DNA of 64,000 nt from Abyssisolibacter fermentans. Lineage in GTDB: Bacteria > Bacillota > Clostridia > Tissierellales > MCWD3. This document shows, piece after piece, positions 54,045 through 62,852 of this stretch; position 1 is the first letter of the stretch; every line of letters starts with the position of its first letter. The stretch lies in assembly GCF_001559865.1 (NCBI RefSeq), contig NZ_LOHE01000090.1, positions 62,001-126,000 of the forward strand, in the 5' to 3' direction. The notes beneath the pieces are model-generated. The model worked only from the letters and a program-made list of their open reading frames with translations, was not told where the DNA came from and did no database searches. The position numbers and the translations under genes were made by a program.

Positions 54045-55286
54045 TTATCTTAATAACTGAAGTACTCCTTGAGGAGCTTGGTTAGCTTGAGCAAGCATAG
54101 CTTGAGCAGCTTGTTGTAAAATATTATTCTTAGTGAAGTTCATCATTTCTTTTGCCATATCTACGTCTCTGATTCTTGATTCTGCTGCTTGTAGATTTTC
54201 TGATGATGTATCTAAGTTTTTGATTGTGTGCTCTAATCTATTTTGGCTAGCACCTAACTTAGCTCTTTCAGCAGATACTTTTTGAATTGCTTGATCTAAT
54301 ACTTTAACAGCAGTTCCTGCTTGAGATTTTGTTCCTACTTGAAGAGTTCTAACGCCTAAAGTATCAGCTCTCATATCGCTAATTGAAAGATTTAATGTTT
54401 GACCTTGATTTGATCCAATTTGGAAGTCAGCACTTCCATCAGCACGCTTATCTTTAGCTTCTGTTGTAGTACTAATGTTTGATAAAGCATTAGATGCAGC
54501 TTCTTTTCTTATGCCTGCAGAACTCTCTATTTCAATGGAAAGTCCATTAATCTGTGCAGCTGTTCCGGCAGCTGCAGATGTAATTACCATTTGACCACCT
54601 GCCGTTGCTACTGATGCAACAGATGCATCTCCTGCTATTTCGTCTGTTAAAGTACTTAAAGTCTCAGAAGTGATATCAGTAATAGTATAAGTTGCACTCT
54701 TTTCAGTTCCATTTACAGACCAAGTAGCTGTAAAAACATCCCCATTAGCTAGCTGTAAATTATTACCATTGGCATCTACTAAACTATCTAATGTTGTAGC
54801 ATCTGCCATTGTTGATTCTAATGATCCAGTTAATACATGTGTTGTCGCAGCACTTACTGCTGAGCCCATATCGCCATTTAAAAGTTTCTTCGTATTAAAC
54901 TCTGTTTGTTCAGCAATACGTTGAATTTCTTCTCCCAATTGATTTACTTCATCTTGGATATTCGTCCTATCTTCTGTAGTATTTGTATCATTTGAAGATT
55001 GTATTGATAATTCTCTCATTCTTTGCATAATCGCTTGAGTCTCATTCAAAGCACCTTCAGCCGTTTGAATTAAAGAAATACCATCTTGAGAGTTTCTTGA
55101 AGCTTGGTTAAGACCTCTAATTTGTCCTCTCATTTTTTCTGAGATTGCTAAACCAGCTGCATCATCACCAGCTCTATTAATTCTAGAACCTGAAGATAAT
55201 TTCTCCATTGATTTTGAACCCATTGAGTTAGCAACACCCAACTGACGATGTGTATTCATTGCCATAAGATTGTGATTAATTCTCAT
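54045..55286 (-). CDS. hag: Flagellin
   Basis: A protein of 413 residues. The N-terminal D0/D1 region is MRINHNLMAMNTHRQLG to LSSGSRINRAGDDAAGLAISEKMRGQ. The C-terminal region contains AKEMMNFTKNNILQQAAQAMLAQANQ and ends QGVLQLLR. The variable centre (about 165-290) is short and Thr/Ser/Ala-rich. ATG 55286 follows CAAGGAGG; the frame is open upstream but that part is the untranslated leader. The leader has a CsrA-type hairpin and a sigma-D promoter. CsrA and FliW are encoded directly upstream, as in the Bacillus Hag-FliW-CsrA switch. Confidence 0.97.
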   Translation of the reverse strand: MRINHNLMAMNTHRQLGVANSMGSKSMEKLSSGSRINRAGDDAAGLAISEKMRGQIRGLNQASRNSQDGISLIQTAEGALNETQAIMQRMRELSIQSSNDTNTTEDRTNIQDEVNQLGEEIQRIAEQTEFNTKKLLNGDMGSAVSAATTHVLTGSLESTMADATTLDSLVDANGNNLQLANGDVFTATWSVNGTEKSATYTITDITSETLSTLTDEIAGDASVASVATAGGQMVITSAAAGTAAQINGLSIEIESSAGIRKEAASNALSNISTTTEAKDKRADGSADFQIGSNQGQTLNLSISDMRADTLGVRTLQVGTKSQAGTAVKVLDQAIQKVSAERAKLGASQNRLEHTIKNLDTSSENLQAAESRIRDVDMAKEMMNFTKNNILQQAAQAMLAQANQAPQGVLQLLR

Positions 55287-55293
55287 TTTTATT

Positions 55294-55328
55294 CCTCCTT
55301 GAATTTTATTCATTGGCATCCATGCCAA
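55294..55328 (-). promoter_or_regulatory. CsrA-binding leader elements of the flagellin mRNA
   Basis: In the mRNA sense, TTGGC-ATGGAT-GCCAA (55313-55328) is a 5-bp stem with a six-base loop carrying GGA, the form preferred by CsrA. The Shine-Dalgarno CAAGGAGG (55294-55301) holds a second GGA. Such pairs let CsrA bridge and block ribosome entry. Confidence 0.7.
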
Positions 55329-55337
55329 ATTTATTTT

Positions 55338-55355
55338 ATACCTTGGCCAAGGTAT
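55338..55355. promoter_or_regulatory. Perfect 18-bp palindrome in the flagellin 5' region
   Basis: ATACCTTGGCCAAGGTAT is self-complementary. It lies between the sigma-D -10 box and the CsrA hairpin, so it would sit near the 5' end of the transcript as a stable stem, or serve as a protein site. Confidence 0.6.
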
Positions 55356-55372
55356 TTTTTCTTTCATATATT

Positions 55373-55399
55373 ATATCGGATTGTTTATTATAAACTTTA
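55373..55399 (-). promoter_or_regulatory. Sigma-D promoter of the flagellin gene
   Basis: On the minus strand TAAA (55396-55399), 15 bases, then TCCGATAT (55373-55380). This matches the sigma-28/sigma-D consensus TAAA-N15-GCCGATAT at all but one base. It begins 8 bp after the csrA stop. Confidence 0.9.
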
Positions 55400-55407
55400 A
55401 TATATTT

Positions 55408-55650
55408 TTAAATATTTTTGCTGTTTCTTTCAAAAAATTCTTTTAGTGTCTTCATATTCCCTTTATTATTCTTAGCAGCTGCCTTATTAGCGTCTTTTAT
55501 ATCCTCATATATTTCTTTTCTGTATATTTCTATTTCTTTGGGTGCTTTGATACCCAATTTAACCTTGCCATCAACAATATCCATTACTATAACTTCTATT
55601 TGTTTATTTATCATAATGCTCTGTTCTTTTTTTCTAGACAATATCAGCAT
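55408..55650 (-). CDS. csrA: Translational regulator CsrA
   Basis: An RNA-binding dimeric protein of 80 residues. MLILSRKKEQSIMINKQIEVIV and KVKLGIKAPKEIEIYRKEIYEDI are the canonical CsrA strands, with the RNA-binding Leu4 and Arg region. In Bacillus it represses flagellin translation and is titrated by FliW. It overlaps fliW by 17 bp. The flagellin leader just downstream carries matching sites. Confidence 0.97.
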   Translation of the reverse strand: MLILSRKKEQSIMINKQIEVIVMDIVDGKVKLGIKAPKEIEIYRKEIYEDIKDANKAAAKNNKGNMKTLKEFFERNSKNI

Positions 55651-56104
55651 TGTTTTGCCCCCTGTTTTGTTCTTTTAGAGCTTTTAAGATAGAAAATTTC
55701 ACTGGATAATCGCTACTTTCTATAATCATTTGCTTGGCAAGCTTAGTCATGGTATTTATTATAACAGGTGCTGCTAAATTTGCTGTCATTTTGTTAACAT
55801 CCTTTGGTACAACTATTATACTATATATTACTACGTCATTAACTCTTTTTATTTGTAATAGCTCCTGTACAGCCTTTGGTATGTCAAATTCATAGTCTTT
55901 TTTAAATATAAAAGGATTCATTATTGTAAATGAAAGATTTGCATCTTCCACTGATTGAAGATATTGAAAGGGTATTTCTTCTTCTGCTGCATTTATTATC
56001 ACATATTTTGTTTTGTCTTCAAATCCTAATAGCCCTTTTGGAAAAGCTATTATATCTTCTTCTTTAATATCAATTTTACCAAAAAATTTAGTTTGAATCT
56101 CCAA
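55634..56104 (-). CDS. fliW: Flagellar assembly factor FliW
   Basis: A protein of 156 residues. FFGKIDIKEEDIIAFPKGLLGFEDKTKYVII and PFQYLQSVEDANLSFTIMNPF are the typical FliW core. It binds flagellin or, when flagellin is exported, CsrA, releasing flagellin mRNA for translation. Overlap with csrA ensures coupled synthesis. Confidence 0.96.
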   Translation of the reverse strand: MEIQTKFFGKIDIKEEDIIAFPKGLLGFEDKTKYVIINAAEEEIPFQYLQSVEDANLSFTIMNPFIFKKDYEFDIPKAVQELLQIKRVNDVVIYSIIVVPKDVNKMTANLAAPVIINTMTKLAKQMIIESSDYPVKFSILKALKEQNRGQNNADIV

Positions 56105-56127
56105 GAAAACACCTGCTTTCTAATCAA

Positions 56128-56679
56128 TTATTTTTTTTCGTCAATAAATCTTATCTCTATATTATTTTTTTGTCTAATATAGATATCTACTTTACCTCTA
56201 TTTAAATTTACTATCGGTTCTTTTCTCTCACAGTTTATATCAGTAGTACCCATATTCCACTTAATATTTATATAACCTGTCACATCAATTTTAGGTCTGC
56301 TTCTAGGCATAGTTATCATGTTGAATTCTTTTTTAGGTCCATGACAGTTTTTTGTAGCTAGTTCTGTAATTGCATTAGGCATACCTTTTTTTATATTAGC
56401 TAATCTATTACCGTCTTCTACTCGCCTTCTTATACCTTCTATTGCTTTTTGTTTTGAATATTGTGAATTATCTTTTGATAAATCTATATTATTTTTTAGC
56501 CCTGATTCTGCAAAGCATTGATATTGATCTATTATTATTCTGGGTTTTTCACTAGTGACTTCAAATGATGTATCTGTGTGTTGTATACTTAATTTACCTT
56601 TTGGCTGGCGAATTTGCATTTGAGATTTTGTTGTATTTATACCTATTAACGCATTAGTTGAGTTTATACTAAGCTTCAT
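56128..56679 (-). CDS. DUF6470 family protein (YviE-like)
   Basis: A protein of 183 residues. Segments QMQIRQPKGKLSIQHTDTSF, PRIIIDQYQCFAESGLKN and NIKWNMGTTDINCERKEP mark it as the YviE/DUF6470 family, always between flgL and fliW in this gene order. The role is unknown. A repeated pairing of beta strands is suggested by the alternating pattern. Confidence 0.85.
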   Translation of the reverse strand: MKLSINSTNALIGINTTKSQMQIRQPKGKLSIQHTDTSFEVTSEKPRIIIDQYQCFAESGLKNNIDLSKDNSQYSKQKAIEGIRRRVEDGNRLANIKKGMPNAITELATKNCHGPKKEFNMITMPRSRPKIDVTGYINIKWNMGTTDINCERKEPIVNLNRGKVDIYIRQKNNIEIRFIDEKK

Positions 56680-56688
56680 TTTTTACAC

Positions 56689-57723
56689 CTACCTTAGAAA
56701 ATCAACTAATGTTGGCTGTATTATCTTAGTCCCTACAGCTAGTGAAGCATTGTAAACACTTTCTTGCATCTTAGAATTCATGATAGTTTCTGCCATATCT
56801 ATATCTTCATTGTCTGACATCAGTTTTGTAAATATTAACTCTTCATCATCCATTCTGCTTTGCGTCATTTCTAATCTGTTACATTTTGCTCCAATTTCTG
56901 CTCTTAGTGATAAAACATTTTCGTTTATAGCATCAAGTCTTCCTAAATCTTTATCTAATCCATCATGGTCATCTGCATCCATAGTAGCTTTAATATCATC
57001 AAATAATGCTATTAAGTAACTTTTGTCTGTAGTTGCATCTTTCTCTGATATATTGTTGGTTTTGTCTATTTTATATCCTTTAACATCATCTGTATAACTG
57101 GGTGTATCCAATGAAGAACCATCATATTTTCCAAATAACCTAATTCCTACTGTGTTAACTTTTATTTGATCTGAAACACCTATGTTGTATATACTAACCT
57201 CATCATTGCTAAGCTCCGACATGTCTGTTACTCCTGCACCTATTGAGCCATTTTTATAGTTAGTCAATTTATAATATCCATCTTTATCTAATAGATCTGT
57301 ATCTGTTTTATAACCTGTAAAAATACTTCTTCCTGCATATGTTGCATTTGAAACCTTTATTAATTGTTCTTTTAGTTGACCAATTTCTTCAGATATTTTT
57401 TGCTTATCTGATGGTGAATTTGTTCCATTTAGAGCTTGTACTGTCAATTCTTTTGTTCTTTTCATAATCTCTCCAACCTGAGTAAGAGAATCTTCTGTTA
57501 CTTGTAACCACGATATACTATCATTTAAATTCCTTTTATATTGAGCTATTCTTGATAAATCCGTATGATATTTTAAGCTTTTTGATACTCCAATAGGATC
57601 ATCTGAAGGTAGTTGAAACTTCTTACCTGATGAAAGATTCTGTTGTGTTTTATCCATTCTACTTAAATTAGTATTTAAATTATTCATCAAGTTCATAACT
57701 AACATATTATTTGTAATTCTCAC
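56689..57723 (-). CDS. flgL: Flagellar hook-associated protein 3 FlgL
   Basis: A protein of 344 residues. The N-terminal MRITNNMLVMNLMNNLNTNLSRMDKTQQNLSSGKKFQLPSDDPIG and the C-terminal IDMAETIMNSKMQESVYNASLAVG are the flagellin-like D0 helices of FlgL. FlgL joins the FlgK ring to the filament. It follows the second flgK gene after 23 bp. Confidence 0.95.
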   Translation of the reverse strand: MRITNNMLVMNLMNNLNTNLSRMDKTQQNLSSGKKFQLPSDDPIGVSKSLKYHTDLSRIAQYKRNLNDSISWLQVTEDSLTQVGEIMKRTKELTVQALNGTNSPSDKQKISEEIGQLKEQLIKVSNATYAGRSIFTGYKTDTDLLDKDGYYKLTNYKNGSIGAGVTDMSELSNDEVSIYNIGVSDQIKVNTVGIRLFGKYDGSSLDTPSYTDDVKGYKIDKTNNISEKDATTDKSYLIALFDDIKATMDADDHDGLDKDLGRLDAINENVLSLRAEIGAKCNRLEMTQSRMDDEELIFTKLMSDNEDIDMAETIMNSKMQESVYNASLAVGTKIIQPTLVDFLR

Positions 57724-57746
57724 AATATCTCTCCCCTTTACTTCAT

Positions 57747-59279
57747 CTATCTCCCAACTAAACCAAGTCTGTTTATTGTGATATCATAAATTTTATCTAT
57801 TGTTGTTATTATTTTCGCTGAAGCTGTATATGAATGTTGGTATCTAATCAAGTTTGATGTTTCTTCATCCATTGATACTCCTGATATGGATTGTCTTCTT
57901 TTCACTATGCTTTTCAAAATGGTTGATTGATTTTCTTCCATCCTGATAGCCTGCTGACTGTCTACTGATAATGTAGATATAATAGATTGAATGAAGTCTT
58001 CTGGTTTACCCTTTGGTGCATCATTACTATCAAAGAAATGTTTATCATCTCTGGTTTCTATCAGTTTTAGTATAGTTTCTTTATCCTCTACGCCATCACT
58101 ATCCTTTGAACCTGCACAAATATTATTTAAATCGGCTTGAATATCCATTGATAAGCTTATGTTATCTGCTCTAACATTATCCTTTATATACTGATTCATA
58201 TCAGCTACTTTTGCAGCATCTGAATAATCCATTCCACTATAAAACTCATTTGAAGTTTTATTATCTATTGTAAAAAAGAAAATATCGCTTTCTCCTTCTA
58301 GTCCCTTACCTTGATAATGAATTTCATTGAAACGCTGTACCATTTTTTGTGCATACTGGTTTAATCTTTTTATGTAAAAAGGAACTCCTCTATAACTATT
58401 TCCTTCTCCATCGCCATCTCTAAGCTCTAATAGAGATTTGATTTCACCTGATTCTAAATTAACTGCTTCTCCACTACTCTCCCACTCGACTTTTACTAAT
58501 TTTTCTTTTGGGTTCCAAGGATTATCCATTAATGCAGGAGGGTACTTGATTTTACTAACCATATCATGTTCTATTAGTGTAACACCTTTGATAGTTACTG
58601 TATATTTGCCATCAATTTCTTTTGCATTGACATTTACCAGTTTTGACAACTGATCAACTACTAAATCTCTTTTGTCTCTCAAGTCATTTGCTATTGATCC
58701 GTCCATTTCTAGAAAGTTTATTTCTTTATTTAAATTACTAATTTGCCCTGCATAATCATTTACTTGTTTTATTTTAGTCATAATTGAAAAATTTAATTCT
58801 TTTTGAGAATTATATAGCTTACCAGCAGTTTCGTTTAAATGTTTTGTTAGAGCTATAGACCTTTCTTTAACTAGATTTCTGCTTGCTGAATCACTTGGAT
58901 TTGTACTCAATTTTTCTAATGCTGTATATAATTCGTCAAGATTTTTATTTAAGCTATTATCAGATGGCTCATTAAAAATATTTTCTATATCATTTAAGCT
59001 CTTTTGCTTCATCTCCCACTGTCCATGATTACCCTGCTCTGTCCAGTATTTAAAATCTACAAAGTCATCTCTTACTCTCCTTATACTATCTATTGTGGTT
59101 CCTCCACCTAATAAACCTGTACCTGCTAAATAGTGTGGTGAAAGAGCATGTTGAACACCTTTTTGTCTTGAATAACCTTCTGAATCCACATTAGCTATAT
59201 TGTGATTTGTTATATAAAGACTTTTTTGACTTGTCAATAATCCTGATACTGCTGTACTAAAACCTATCCATCCGGACAT
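57747..59279 (-). CDS. flgK: Flagellar hook-associated protein 1 FlgK, normal-length paralogue
   Basis: A protein of 510 residues, the normal length. The N-terminus GWIGFSTAVSGLLTSQKSLYITNHNIANVDSEGYSRQK and the C-terminal ISGVSMDEETSNLIRYQHSYTASAKIITTIDKIYD are diagnostic. The core has GEIKSLLELRDGDGEGN leading straight into PFYIKRLNQYAQKMVQRFNEIHYQG, with no insertion there. A longer FlgK paralogue lies directly upstream, 29 bp away. Both keep intact D0 helices, so both could be exported. Confidence 0.94.
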   Translation of the reverse strand: MSGWIGFSTAVSGLLTSQKSLYITNHNIANVDSEGYSRQKGVQHALSPHYLAGTGLLGGGTTIDSIRRVRDDFVDFKYWTEQGNHGQWEMKQKSLNDIENIFNEPSDNSLNKNLDELYTALEKLSTNPSDSASRNLVKERSIALTKHLNETAGKLYNSQKELNFSIMTKIKQVNDYAGQISNLNKEINFLEMDGSIANDLRDKRDLVVDQLSKLVNVNAKEIDGKYTVTIKGVTLIEHDMVSKIKYPPALMDNPWNPKEKLVKVEWESSGEAVNLESGEIKSLLELRDGDGEGNSYRGVPFYIKRLNQYAQKMVQRFNEIHYQGKGLEGESDIFFFTIDNKTSNEFYSGMDYSDAAKVADMNQYIKDNVRADNISLSMDIQADLNNICAGSKDSDGVEDKETILKLIETRDDKHFFDSNDAPKGKPEDFIQSIISTLSVDSQQAIRMEENQSTILKSIVKRRQSISGVSMDEETSNLIRYQHSYTASAKIITTIDKIYDITINRLGLVGR

Positions 59280-59308
59280 AATAACACTCCATTTCTTATA
59301 TATCTATT

Positions 59309-61327
59309 TTATCTACCAACTACTCCCAATCCGTTTACAATTCTATCAAGCATCTCATCTACAGCATTTACTACTCTTGAATTAGCTGCATATGAATGTT
59401 GAAATTTAAGCATATCTGTCATTTCTTCATCTAGTGAAACTGAAGATATTGCTTGTCTTTTACTATCTACTTCATTTCTTAACATTGTTTTGCTTTCTAA
59501 AAAGCTTTTTGTAGTACTTGCTGTTACTCCAATATCAGATATTATATCTCTAAAATAATCATCTGAATTTAGACTTCCAAATATATATGCATCTCTAAGA
59601 TTGTTAATCTGAGCAGCTATTTTACCATTCCCAAGTTCTAGCGCTGTGTCGCCTGCTACTATATTATTTAATTCTGATAAATTTGGATTTAATTTTATAT
59701 TTCCTGCTTGTATAGGCAAACTAGAATCAGCTGCAACAAAAAAATCTTCTCCGGGATTACCATCAAGTGTAAATCCTTGCTTGTGAATATAGTTAATATT
59801 TCTTGCGAGTGTATTTACAAAAGTATTTAGCTTCTGTTTTATAGAAGGTATTATTTCATCAAAAGACTCTACATTACCCATCATAACACTTAGATTGCTT
59901 GTTGATAATTCAGAAAGTTCTACACCTAGCTCTCCAGCTGCTGATTTATCTATATCTATAAAACTGCCTCCTGTTTTGTCAGTTATATATTCCCAACCAA
60001 CTTCTCCAGTATCTCCTAATTTTCTATATTTTTCTTTTGAAACTACATTTGTGGAAATACCTAAAGCTTTTAAATCACTTATATATGATTGAGCATCAGC
60101 TAAATCTATAACATTACCATCTCCACCAATACTTTCATCACTTATTACTACCAGCTCTTTTAGTGAATTATCCGAATAAGTCATGCCTTTTACTAAGTTC
60201 ACAACCTCATTGAAATTTTCTGCATCTTCTGGTTGTGTAGTAAAGTTAGCTGTTATATCTGTTTGAAAATCTGTGGTTATCTCTTTGGCCGGCGCATCAC
60301 CAAATGTTACAAATTTAAACACTGGCTCTAGTCCACGTTTTTTCATATCTTCTTCGTATGTATTTATTATGTCATTTACCTTTGTCATATCTGTAGTTGT
60401 TAAATCTACTGCTATGACCACATCTACTTTTTGTTTTACTGTACCGTTACTTTTTTCAATTATTGTTTTAGCTACATTTCCTCTTGAACCTAAAACACCT
60501 GCAATTTCTCCATTTTGAATATCAACCATTGTATCATCATCAGACCAGTAGATATCAAAAAATGAGCTGCCATTTGTTTTTAACTTGAGATCATTCACAT
60601 TGCCAGCCATTACTATATGTCTGTCACATATCCTTACATTTACAGCTCCAGATTCTGTCTCATAACAATCCATGTCTACAAGCTCTGATAATCTATCTAG
60701 TAGTCTGTTTCTTTCGTCTCTATAATCATTTGCTGTGACAAAATTTGATTCGTATTTCTTTATTTTTTCATTGATTTCAGCTATTCTATGAGCTATATCA
60801 TTAACTTCTTCTACTTTATTCTTTATAGTATTATTGAGATTAACCTGTAAATCATCTAAATGGTCAGAATAATGATTAACTGTATCTATAAGAGCTTCTG
60901 CTCTTTCTTTTATCAAGCCTCTAATAGTTAGATTTGATGGGTCTTTTGATAACTCGTCCCAACTATTCCAAAACTGATCCATAACTTTTTGAAGACCTTC
61001 ATCTGACATCTCATTCATTATACCTTGAACCTGCTCTAATACTTCATTTCTTGAATTATAAAAACCCAAAGCCCCTGAATGTTCTCTGTATTTTAAATCC
61101 AAGAATTCATTACGTATTTGTCTAATTTCTTGAACATCAACGCCAGTTCCTATTTGAAAGTTGCTATTTGATAAAGTTTTATATGAAGATGTAGTTTGTA
61201 TAACCTGTTGCCTAACATAATATGGATTGTTTACGTTAGCTATATTATGTGCTGTTGTTTCTAGTGCTTTGTTGTTTGCATATAAGCCTGATATAGCTGT
61301 AGATAATGTTCCTATTATATTTGCCAT
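59309..61327 (-). CDS. FlgK paralogue with inserted von Willebrand A-like domain
   Basis: A protein of 672 residues. The ends are normal FlgK (GTLSTAISGLYANNKALETTAHNIANVNNPYYVRQ; ISSVSLDEEMTDMLKFQHSYAANSRVV). Between GEIAGVLGSRG (near 283) and IIPSIKQKLNTFVNTLARNINYIHKQG (near 492) about 200 residues are inserted. They contain KVDVVIAVDLTTTDMTKV (308-312 as a D-x-T-x-T metal site), VFKFVTFGD, KELVVISDE and TGGSFIDID, the strand order of a vWA domain. The point of insertion matches the loop of the neighbouring FlgK. A surface-exposed adhesive role at the hook-filament junction is inferred. Confidence 0.9.
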   Translation of the reverse strand: MANIIGTLSTAISGLYANNKALETTAHNIANVNNPYYVRQQVIQTTSSYKTLSNSNFQIGTGVDVQEIRQIRNEFLDLKYREHSGALGFYNSRNEVLEQVQGIMNEMSDEGLQKVMDQFWNSWDELSKDPSNLTIRGLIKERAEALIDTVNHYSDHLDDLQVNLNNTIKNKVEEVNDIAHRIAEINEKIKKYESNFVTANDYRDERNRLLDRLSELVDMDCYETESGAVNVRICDRHIVMAGNVNDLKLKTNGSSFFDIYWSDDDTMVDIQNGEIAGVLGSRGNVAKTIIEKSNGTVKQKVDVVIAVDLTTTDMTKVNDIINTYEEDMKKRGLEPVFKFVTFGDAPAKEITTDFQTDITANFTTQPEDAENFNEVVNLVKGMTYSDNSLKELVVISDESIGGDGNVIDLADAQSYISDLKALGISTNVVSKEKYRKLGDTGEVGWEYITDKTGGSFIDIDKSAAGELGVELSELSTSNLSVMMGNVESFDEIIPSIKQKLNTFVNTLARNINYIHKQGFTLDGNPGEDFFVAADSSLPIQAGNIKLNPNLSELNNIVAGDTALELGNGKIAAQINNLRDAYIFGSLNSDDYFRDIISDIGVTASTTKSFLESKTMLRNEVDSKRQAISSVSLDEEMTDMLKFQHSYAANSRVVNAVDEMLDRIVNGLGVVGR

Positions 61328-61346
61328 AACATCATTAACCTCCCAA

Positions 61347-61850
61347 CTATGCCTTTACATCAAAAAGACTCTTATTTTGCTGTACAAAATTATTATCCTT
61401 TTTATTATAAACATTTCCTTGCTTAGTATTTGTTAAGAGGTTTATATTTAAATTGATATACTCTAACGCATCTCCTATCAAGGTATTATTTAAATCATTC
61501 TTTTCTTTAATCTTATCTAAAACACTGACTATCTTTCTTTTAATCACTTCCAAATCTTCTTTGTCTTGCTTGCTCAATTTGTCTATTATGTTAGTTATAT
61601 TACTGTCTATACTAAGTCCAAGACTATTCCTCAATTTCATAGCAATATCTTCTCTTATCTGCTCTAAGTTTGCAATCTTGAGTATTTGGTTTTCTTCTAA
61701 TTTTGTTATTTCGTCTAATTCTTTAATTTTACCTTCTATTATTACTTGTGTTTTATTTTCTGTCAATTTTAATAATTCTTCATAAACTGCGTACTCTTGG
61801 TTAAGAATTTTTTTTAACTCACTTAGTAAAGCTTGCACTGTTTTCACCAC
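61347..61850 (-). CDS. flgN: Flagellar chaperone FlgN
   Basis: A helical protein of 167 residues. LLSELKKILNQEYAVYEELLKLTENKTQVIIEGKIKELDEITKLEENQI is the FlgN pattern (chaperone of FlgK and FlgL). It starts with GTG codons (61850, 61847) directly after the flgM stop and precedes the two flgK genes by 19 bp, as expected of its clients. Confidence 0.9.
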   Translation of the reverse strand: MVKTVQALLSELKKILNQEYAVYEELLKLTENKTQVIIEGKIKELDEITKLEENQILKIANLEQIREDIAMKLRNSLGLSIDSNITNIIDKLSKQDKEDLEVIKRKIVSVLDKIKEKNDLNNTLIGDALEYINLNINLLTNTKQGNVYNKKDNNFVQQNKSLFDVKA

Positions 61851-62117
61851 CTATGAAAATATATTATCTACTATTTTTCGAACATCTACCTCGTACGTAC
61901 CGTTTTTTATTCTGTCTTGGATTTCTTTGACTTTTTCCTCTCTTATCTCAGGAACTTCTTTAAAAGCTTTCAATGCATATTGAAATTCTAATGCTTTAGA
62001 AGACAACTGTATTTCATCTTTTTTATTAGTCTTAGATACCTTGCTAATACTCTTGTTATAATCATTCTTTGAATATATTTTATAAGCTTTTTGAATATGC
62101 GAATTAAATATTTTCAT
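61851..62117 (-). CDS. flgM: Anti-sigma-D factor FlgM
   Basis: A small, largely disordered protein of 88 residues. The conserved C-terminal sigma-binding part is DEIQLSSKALEFQYALKAFKEVPEIREEKVKEIQDRIKNGTYEVD. ATG 62117 is preferred over an in-frame GTG three codons earlier because GGGG is 7 bases away. FlgM binds sigma-D until hook completion. Sigma-D-type promoter boxes precede the gene. Confidence 0.95.
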   Translation of the reverse strand: MKIFNSHIQKAYKIYSKNDYNKSISKVSKTNKKDEIQLSSKALEFQYALKAFKEVPEIREEKVKEIQDRIKNGTYEVDVRKIVDNIFS

Positions 62118-62154
62118 TAAAAACACCCCATCTTGACAATATACTCTATAATTA

Positions 62155-62182
62155 ATATCGTCATAGATAAGGGTGCACTTTA
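62155..62182 (-). promoter_or_regulatory. Sigma-D-type promoter of flgM
   Basis: On the minus strand TAAA (62179-62182), 16 bases, then GACGATAT (62155-62162), seven of eight matching the sigma-D -10 element. It lies 38 bp before flgM and would drive flgM-flgN-flgK-flgK-flgL-fliW-csrA. Confidence 0.75.
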
Positions 62183-62313
62183 GTTTTTTTATTATATAAT
62201 TAACATTTTTGTTTTTTATCTATAGGAAATAATATACTTCTCTATAATATAATTTTCGTTATATAAAAGGTAAAATCTAAATTAAAAAAAATATATAATC
62301 AAGGATTTTGCTT

Positions 62314-62721
62314 TTATTTCAAACGTCTAGTTACATACATTTTTTCTTGAGAACTCTTATTGCCTTTTTTAGTTGTTTTTTTCTGCTTAATTGAACTATT
62401 TAACTCATTCTGTATCTCTACAGCACATTTTTCACAGAATCTGCCCGTATTTATAGCAACTCCACATCTTTCACATGCTAAGATTAAATTATTGTTATTA
62501 TTCTTTATCGCTAATCTTCCTTCTCTAAGATATCTTAATATTTTTTTAGTATTAACTCCAGTATCTTCTGATATTATTGGTATTGTCGCTGATGGATTAT
62601 CATATATGTATTCTCTTACTTTTTTAAATTCTTCTTCTTCTTCCTGTCTGCATTTTAAACACATACTAAATCCATCATATTTATATATCTTCCCACATTT
62701 TTTACAATTACGAACGTCCAT
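62314..62721 (-). CDS. yvyF: TIGR03826-type flagellar region protein (YvyF-like)
   Basis: A protein of 135 residues with two zinc-ribbon-like knuckles: CKKCGKIY...CLKC near the start and CERCGVAI...CEKC near residue 82. Between them is a helix-turn-helix-like segment (ISEDTGVNTKKILRYLREGRL). The same arrangement is seen in YvyF, between comF and flgM in Bacillus. A regulatory role is often proposed; the tail is basic (KKTTKKGNKSS). Confidence 0.88.
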   Translation of the reverse strand: MDVRNCKKCGKIYKYDGFSMCLKCRQEEEEEFKKVREYIYDNPSATIPIISEDTGVNTKKILRYLREGRLAIKNNNNNLILACERCGVAINTGRFCEKCAVEIQNELNSSIKQKKTTKKGNKSSQEKMYVTRRLK

Positions 62722-62852
62722 ATAACCTCTCCTTTCCTCATTCGGCTTATCTTAATGGATTCCATTCAATTTATTTAGTAATTTCTATGTCAATATATTT
62801 AAATCCTTTAATTTTTTATATAAAATTTATAAACCTTTAGGCTGCGACTATT

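Noticed and set aside
54045-55367. Longer flagellin starting at 55367
   Set aside because: The extra 27 codons are the untranslated leader with the CsrA hairpin and Shine-Dalgarno; MRINHNL is the universal flagellin start.
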